Shown: positions 57,711-64,000 of the stretch, one piece after another
How the letters are laid out: every line of letters starts with the position of its first letter
How positions within the stretch are numbered: the stretch's first letter is position 1
Assembly: GCA_030267965.1 (NCBI GenBank)
Contig: BRYA01000112.1
Coordinates: 25,944 to 89,943, forward strand
Length of the DNA stretch: 64,000 nt
From: Triparma columacea
Lineage: Eukaryota; Sar; Bolidophyceae; Parmales; Triparmaceae
Reading direction: 5' to 3'
Notes under the pieces: model-generated
Seen by the model: the letters and a program-made list of their open reading frames with translations, nothing else
Database searches by the model: none
What the model was told of the DNA's origin: nothing
Translations under genes and position numbers: made by a program

Positions 57711-60700
57711 ATGGATCGCCGCGTCATGGAACTCAGCGAGGAAATTGGATCGTCAACGGACCAACGCGGGGAAAGCGATCGCGAAGATCCCTCTTTCAAA
57801 GGCATGGAGGGGGAGAAGCCTCCCCGCAGGATTGATGCTCCAGACCAAGAGGCTGCTCCCGGTGATGGTAGTCAACCAGACGACGACGCATCGAAGCAGC
57901 ACGACAATGTTCTCCTGAAGACCAACTCAAAAAACATTGCCCGGTCCAACAACAGACCACCCATAGACTCCAACCATAATACCTGCAAGCTGTTTCAATC
58001 AAAGCTTTTATCGAGGGGAGCAGTGGAGGGTCTCCTCGACGATTCGACGGGAGACGACACAAGGAAGTTTTTACGGCTAGCTGATCTCGGCCACGAGACC
58101 CCAGACAAGGTCGTTGACTTTCTCCTGTCCGAATCAAAGGAGGGGAAATTCCGACGCCACATCGTCCACGAGTATTCTCGCAGAAGGAGGATCTTGTACT
58201 GGCAGCACTACAGCAGCGGGAATAAGTTTGTAGAATTTCTCCTCGACATGCGGGTCAAGCGTAACGCCACAGATAACCTAAATAATTACACCATTGACGT
58301 TAACTCAATTAATATCAACGAAGACAATAAGGAATTGCCAGAAGAGGCTGTCTCGAAGCTCGCGGAAATCCTGGGCTCTACGAGAAAGGCAAAGCGAGGA
58401 AAGATAGACATGGGCCTGATGACCGTCACAGAGATTGATTACGGGCAGTCGGCGGTTGTGTTCGTAGGGACGTTGGTTTCAGAGGACAGAGAGACTGACA
58501 TTGTGTCCTCCTCCAACGCTAGCTCCAAGCCAGGCAACGTCCGTAAGCAGGCCTCAAAGGCATTCATTGGCACCCCATCTAGCGGCAAGAGGGGCTTCAG
58601 CTCCGGTAAGACTTTCAACTCAACATTCAGCGGGGGAAGTGTCAAGGAGGTTTTTGACTCTTTCAAGGAGGTATTTAAGGAGGTTGGGAGACAGTTCAGG
58701 CAGCCTGATGTCATTGACATGAGGAGGAAGAAACACTTTGTAGAAGTGGTCATGCCCAATGTGCCAACTCTTACTGAGGAAGAGGACAGGATGCTGGAAA
58801 GTGTTGCAGGGCTGGAGGAGGAACTCTACAAGAAGGGAAAGAGAGTCAAGGGGACACTGAAGGAGGGCATTGACAAGTTCCTGTGGAGAGAGGAGGACAA
58901 GGTGTGGGCAGCCTTTGGGGTAACTGTGGACAAGTCAGCAGAGGCTGTGTTGGCAGAGGAATTTCTGCTTGACGCATTTGAGTGGTCAGAGGAGCACTTC
59001 AAAAATAATGGGAATTTACCAAGGGTTATCAGGAATGATTTTGAGGGAACTAGAAGCATGCACTTTCATTTGGGTGTGAAGGTCCCTGCCGCCACCAACC
59101 GACTCTTTGAGATGTGGTTTGTGTGGAAGGAAGTCAAACTTGAGAATGGCCGGACTTCGTACATGTTAGCTTTTGTGCCACTGACAGAGTACCCAGGAGG
59201 AGGCTTCAAGGACCTTAGTAAGGAAGGATTTGTGCTAGCAGAGACTACAGGTGTCCACTTCTTCAATGAGATTGCCCCAAATGTCTGTAGGGTGACACGT
59301 ATTCAGACAGTTGATCTGCATTTCAAAGGCCTTCAAAAGACACTGATGGACAATGCCATTAACTACCTTGCAAAGAATCAGCTTGTTGAGGCCAACAGGT
59401 TGCAGAAGAAGTTCAGGAGGAATGGGAAGGAAGTTGATGCTGAGGTTAGGGGGGCCTTGGTGGAGAGGATGAGGGAGGGTGTTGAGTTGAAGGAGGACCA
59501 GAAGAAGGTTTTTGGGCAGTTGGAGAAGTTGTTTGGAGGTGTTGGTGGATGGGAGGATATTGCTTCACCTTATCAAGGTGTCAAGATGGGGGTAAAGCAT
59601 GAGCAGCAAGCGACAAATGAGAGGAGCATCACGCTTGTGCAAGCTGAGGGAATGGCGGATTGCACGGCTGAGGAAGGTAAGTGGTATTAAGTGGGGGGGG
59701 AGAAAAGAAATGCCAAATGTTATTAACCACAATAAACCCACAGCTGCTGCGTGGTATTTCTTGCTCTGCAGCAGGGCAAGAGCCTATACGGACAGAGAAG
59801 AAGGAAACCCAGCAAGGTTTGAGGTCAGAAAACAGGGAGGGAGGATCAATGAGAAATTCTTTGCGTTTGTCAGAAAGATGCCGGGGCTGCTACAAAATAG
59901 AGAGTTTTTGATGCAATTCATTTGGAAGCAAGACAAAAACGACAGAGTGTCAGTAGGTATCAACCCAATCGGTGAAGAGGTTGACTACGGAGGCAACATG
60001 GGCAAATTGGTAAGGGGGAAAACCACAGCAATCTTCACTGCTACCAATGTGCACGCTGTTGAAGGTGGAGTAAATCAGTGCTATATAAACATAAGACAGA
60101 AGTTCGATTTGGGAGGTCATATTCCAGTTTCTGTCTTGAATCTCTTGGCCCCCAAAGTTTTAGGAGTTGTTCACAACATTGCAAAAACTTTCCAGCGGGA
60201 TGATGAGGTTGATACAGCTGCACTGGCCTCCCTTGCCAACATCATAAAGAATAAGCCTCAAGATTATACAGATGAAGAGGAGGATTCAATCAGGAAGGGA
60301 AAGGAGTTTTATGAGAAATGCAAGAAGGATGAGAACTTTGATGATCTGAAGAGTCCTGATGAGAGGGTCAAAATGAAGCTAGTTCATGTTGATGGGGAGA
60401 GCGTCATAAGTGGGATAGCTACAACTGTAGTTGATGCTAGTGTGGAGGAGTGTGCTGCCTATGAGTACTCAAGCGTCTACAGTAGAAGTTGGAAAAAATT
60501 GGCTTCACAGTCAGGTTTTTCTCAAGTGAACACAAGGTTTGTAAACAACCACACTCTCTACTACATCACAACTAGGAGTCTTGGCGTCCCTGGATTTGCT
60601 CCTCGTGATGGGAGGAGTAAAGTGACTTGGTTCAAGCAAGATGATGGCAAAGTAATTATTGATGTTGCAGACACAGGCGAACTTCAGGTAGACTTCCCAG

Positions 60701-63700
60701 TGAAGGCTAGGAATGTATTAGTGGACTTCCATGGAGTTTGGTTTTTTGAGCCACTAGAACCTATTGGAGATGTGCCACAAACATCAGTGACTTTCACAAC
60801 AAAGTTAGACCTTGGTGGTGTCATTTTCTCCTCCATCATGAACAAGATTGCACCAAGGTTTCTTGCACAAGTCTCAGACTTAAGAAAGGAGTTTGACAAG
60901 AGCGAAGAGATTGATGCCTTCAAGAGACAGCAAATCATTGCAAAATTTGAGGAGATTGCAATTGAGGGGGCACCAGGGATTCAAAGTCACTTTGATGAGA
61001 TTGATGGAGCTCAAGAGATCAGTAGAGGGTTGACTGGACAGACATTGATAAAGGCAGAGAAGAGAATGGGTTGGGGGAAGACTTCAATAACTGTGAGAGC
61101 ATCCTACAAGGAAGTTGCAGCATTCTTCTGGGACCTTAAAAATGGAGCCGACTCTGAGCTTGAGGTTCACAGAGTTAACAACAAGACACTTGTAATCACA
61201 GTTGAACACAAAGGGCATCTCACAGCTGTAAGGTTCTCAGAGGCTGGCCAGATGAAGACAGATGTTGAAATGACGACTAGACATAAGGGTTTAGGAAAAG
61301 CTGCAAGCAAACAGAGTGTAATTAAGCACCTGAGCATGGCAACTGACGCTGTTCACTACTTTGACAACCTTCTGAAGAGCACAGAAGCAGGGGAACAGGA
61401 TGGGAGGAGGTTTGGAGAGCAGCTGATGGAGAGGGTGAAGGAAAGGAATACTGGGGACAGTAAGGTAGAGGTCGTGAGGGAATATATTGCCGCCAATAGG
61501 GCACTAGGAGAGATTACAGAGCAGCATGGTTTCATGAGAACTATGCTGTTTGCTCTGGTTATGAACAAACTAAGGAGGAGAGCAACAAATGAGGGAGAAG
61601 TTAAGAGTGAGGAGGAAGCCAGGGGGTGGGAGATCGGGAGTGCAATGACAGCAGTCATGTTGACCACAGCAACTGCAGCACATGCTGTTGATGAATGGGC
61701 ACATCAATTTACTGAAGTGCAGGAGGTTATGAATGAACAAGTGTGGTTAAGGCCCATGCTTGAGGAGATAGTTATGAAACTATTCATGAAGTCTAACTTA
61801 GGCTTAAAGGCAAGAGTTACTGTTGGGGCTATTACTAGTATGTCTGATTTGCTGACTGATGTGTATGTGACGCAAATGTTTTGGAGAGATGAAAAGTATG
61901 GGTACTTCATGGCTTCTTTGGCAAGTTTGGCAGTCTCAATTGGGATTCAAATGTTTACTGTTTGGGCACAGAACAGGAAGTTGGGGATGTTCAAGGTGAT
62001 TAGGGAGTGGTTCCCTATTTTGATTGGCTTTAAGCCCGCAGTTGATGCTTACAGGGTAGCAAAAGGCGAAAAACAGAAAGTAGGACAATCATTTGATGTT
62101 CTGACAGAGTTGACTACCATGAAATGCGCAGAAATGTTTGCTGAGGCAATCCCTGGAGTGATCATCCAACTTATGGCTATTGTGACAAGCGTAAACGAGG
62201 TTTCAAGGGCAGCCTGGTTATCACTCGCAGTTTCTGCTCTAACAACAGGCTTTGCATCAGCAAGTATCAGTTATGACTTTGACACTGACCCAGTGAAGAG
62301 AGAACAAGTGCCTGACTTCTATGGGTATGTGCCTGCAAATCCCACCAAGAGATCTATTGTATTTGGTTCAATGATGCTATTTAGCGCATGTATGCTTGTG
62401 GTAAGGTGCACGACAATAGTTGTGTTAGGGCTGCTTGGTGGTAGATGGGTCTCTATCTATGTTGGGACTGACCTTGGTCTGTATTTGTTGGTGAAGATCT
62501 TGAGAGGAGACTTTTGGTATTGGATTCCTGCTGGGGGAACGGTAGAAATATTGAGTAGTATTGTCTGCAGAGTGTTGGTGAAAGTGGTGGGAGACTTCAC
62601 TTCAATTGTGCAGTTTAGGCATCCTAATGAGGTTGGAGGGATGTATTGGATGTTTGGCTTTGTATTGACAATGGGAAGTCTTCCAGTAGCTATAATGCTA
62701 GCTGCAAGGGAAGATAATGTTGAGGAGCAACTTGAAATTGCATGGGCAGTAGTTGGAATATTTATACCATGTACAATTGTGTTGTTTGCTGTATTTTTTT
62801 TTACCATTAAAAGAAAATACTTAGGCACCTTCTACAGCTTGCAAAGGGGTAAAGATTTAACAGTACAAAGTTTCAGAGGGGGCACAGATACTATCAAAGC
62901 AGTCTTTACACTCAAAAGGTCAAAGCATCATTGGAAGTCGATTGAAAAGGAAGTAAGAGCTTGGGTAGAGGCTAACTGGGATAGATGGGAGGAAGAGAAG
63001 CCAGATTGGTTTGATGATGCTATGAGAGCTAGAGTGCCAGTTGAATACATTCCAGGAGCAGGAGATGCTAGAAGGAGAGAGAGTGTTAGGAGAGCAAGTG
63101 TTGATGCCGAAGCTGAGGGTGGTATAGCAGGTGCTTTGAGAGCAAGTATGAGGAGAGCAAGTGTTGGCTTGGACAATGGAGGTGCATTGGTTTCTTCACT
63201 AGCAGTGAATAATACTGCACAAGGCTATGCAGGTTTAGATCCTGACCAAATAGGAAAGTTGTTGAGTGAGCAACTGTTGGTTGCATTAGGTTTCAGGAAG
63301 AAGGGAATGACAAAGGAGGAAGCTGTCAGGTCATTTATTAGGAAAAACTACATTCTAAGACAGGTTGCAGGAAAGTACCCGTTTGTCACACCAATGTTTG
63401 GCGCTGTTGTCAAGAATAAGCTGTGCAAGTTGAGGAAGGTAGAGGGTAAGGCTATAGAGCTGGGAGAGGAGGAAGGAAGGGAGATTGGAGAGTCTCTAGC
63501 GAGGAGCTTGGCCATTAATACTCAGCCAGTTGCTGCTGTAGATGCCTTCATATTAAATTTCCCTGCTCTACAGGAGCTTGACGAGGAATATGAGTGGTTC
63601 AGACCTATGCTTGAGACAATTAGCTACAGGCTTTTGGAGGAAGTGCCTTGGGGGTTGAAGGCGAGAGTGACTGTTGGTGCTATCACAAGTATGGCAGATT

Positions 63701-64000
63701 TGCTAACTGACGTGTATGTGACGTACATGTTTTGGAGTGACAAAAAGTATGGGTACTTTAAGGCATCTTTTGCAAGTTTGGCAGCGTCAATTGGGATTCA
63801 AATCTTGGTTGTTTGGATGCAGAACAAGAATTTGGGCATGAAGAGGGTGTTAAGGGAATGGTTTCCAATTTTAATTGGATTTAAACCTGCTGTAGATGCT
63901 TACAGGGTAGCAAAAGGAGGAAAGCAAGAGGCTGGACAAGTTGCTGATGCCTTGACAGAGATGAGTGTCATGAAAATTACTGAGATGTTTGCTGAAGCAA
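57711..64000 (+). CDS. Multi-START-like polytopic membrane protein (runs off the right edge)
   Basis: Exon 1 57711-59676, exon 2 59744 onward with no stop to 64000; phase 1 join (EEAAWYFLL). About 2070 residues are visible. The soluble part carries about five successive START/Bet v1-like modules, recognisable by their helix-strand ends such as KVWAAFGVTVDKSAEAVLA, VHFFNEIAPNVCRVTRIQTVDLHFKG, TSITVRASYKEVAAFFWDL. From about 61500 follows a membrane module starting WLRPMLEEIVMKL, with ARVTVGAITSMSDLLTDVYVTQMFW, GFKPAVDAYRVAKG, MFAEAIPGVIIQLMAI and further helices. A second copy of this module starts at about 63580 and continues off the window. Between the copies lies a Ser/Arg-rich linker with two RRASV-type motifs. 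I recall large families like this in Parmales genomes; the function is undescribed, and lipid sensing or transfer at a membrane is inference. Exon 2 is more AT-rich than its neighbours. Confidence 0.75.
61735..64000 (+). repeat. Internal duplication of the membrane module (two copies, second partial)
   Basis: About 61735-62170 and about 63590-64000 align at DNA level without gaps that break the frame: ctgactgatgtgtatgtgac, aaaagtatgggtactt, tcaattgggattcaaat and gatgcttacagggtagcaaa occur in both. Identity is high by eye (roughly 80 percent or more). Confidence 0.85.

Overview
This is a nuclear window from a small, gene-dense eukaryotic genome. Genes lie on both strands, most carry one to six short introns with GTGAG/GTAAG donors, and spacers are short. 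It encodes cytosolic ribosomal protein eL37, Arl1, ENY2, TSR2 and EMC8/9. The EGF-rich type I membrane protein resembles the SIG1/mastigoneme family as I remember it, and large BspA-type repeat proteins plus multi-START polytopic proteins are present. Together these suggest a photosynthetic stramenopile, probably of the Bolidophyceae/Parmales (Triparma-like) kind; that assignment is inference. Two runs of N (13842-13881 and 39250-39269) mark assembly gaps. Every exon-intron model was built by eye from splice motifs, phase agreement and family similarity, with no transcript data.

Layout. 1-2.2 kb: 3' part of a minus-strand secreted protein (signal peptide, collagen-like KGN repeat, BspA/DUF285 repeats). 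Its repeats are encoded one per exon in a 237-bp exon-plus-intron tandem array. 2.6-5.6 kb: a methyltransferase and a coiled-coil/F-box-like protein. 6-10.2 kb: three tandemly duplicated BspA-type LRR_5 genes. 10.9-15.1 kb: Arl1, a ubiquitin-like membrane protein, an unknown low-complexity protein and a cupin. 15.4-24.3 kb: the EGF protein, an RRM-like protein and a 987-aa unknown nuclear-looking protein. 24.5-32.5 kb: a stand-alone SPX protein, EMC8/9, an ABC1/UbiB atypical kinase and a PHO80-type cyclin. 33.8-34.7 kb: a 100-aa probable lipid-anchored protein and eL37. 35.3-41.4 kb: a von Willebrand A domain fused to a TEY-type MAP kinase, an HDAC-like enzyme and an Na+/H+ exchanger, the last two both cut by a gap. 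42-48.2 kb: ENY2, a MelB-type transporter, TSR2 and an aminotransferase. 48.7-57.1 kb: a ~2600-aa membrane protein with two pore-less voltage-sensor-like modules, an ankyrin-like stretch and a long leucine-rich repeat array. 57.7-64 kb: a multi-START polytopic membrane protein running off the window.

There are no operons. Most neighbours are functionally unrelated housekeeping genes mixed with lineage-specific surface and signalling proteins. A possible functional link is the pair SPX protein and PHO80-type cyclin (phosphate signalling families) 5 kb apart. The most unusual items are the exon-per-repeat array with constant introns and variable exon edges, the VWA-MAPK fusion, the tandem voltage-sensor/LRR giant, and the multi-START membrane protein with an internally duplicated membrane module. 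Poly-C tracts in front of many 3' splice sites are a genome-style feature.
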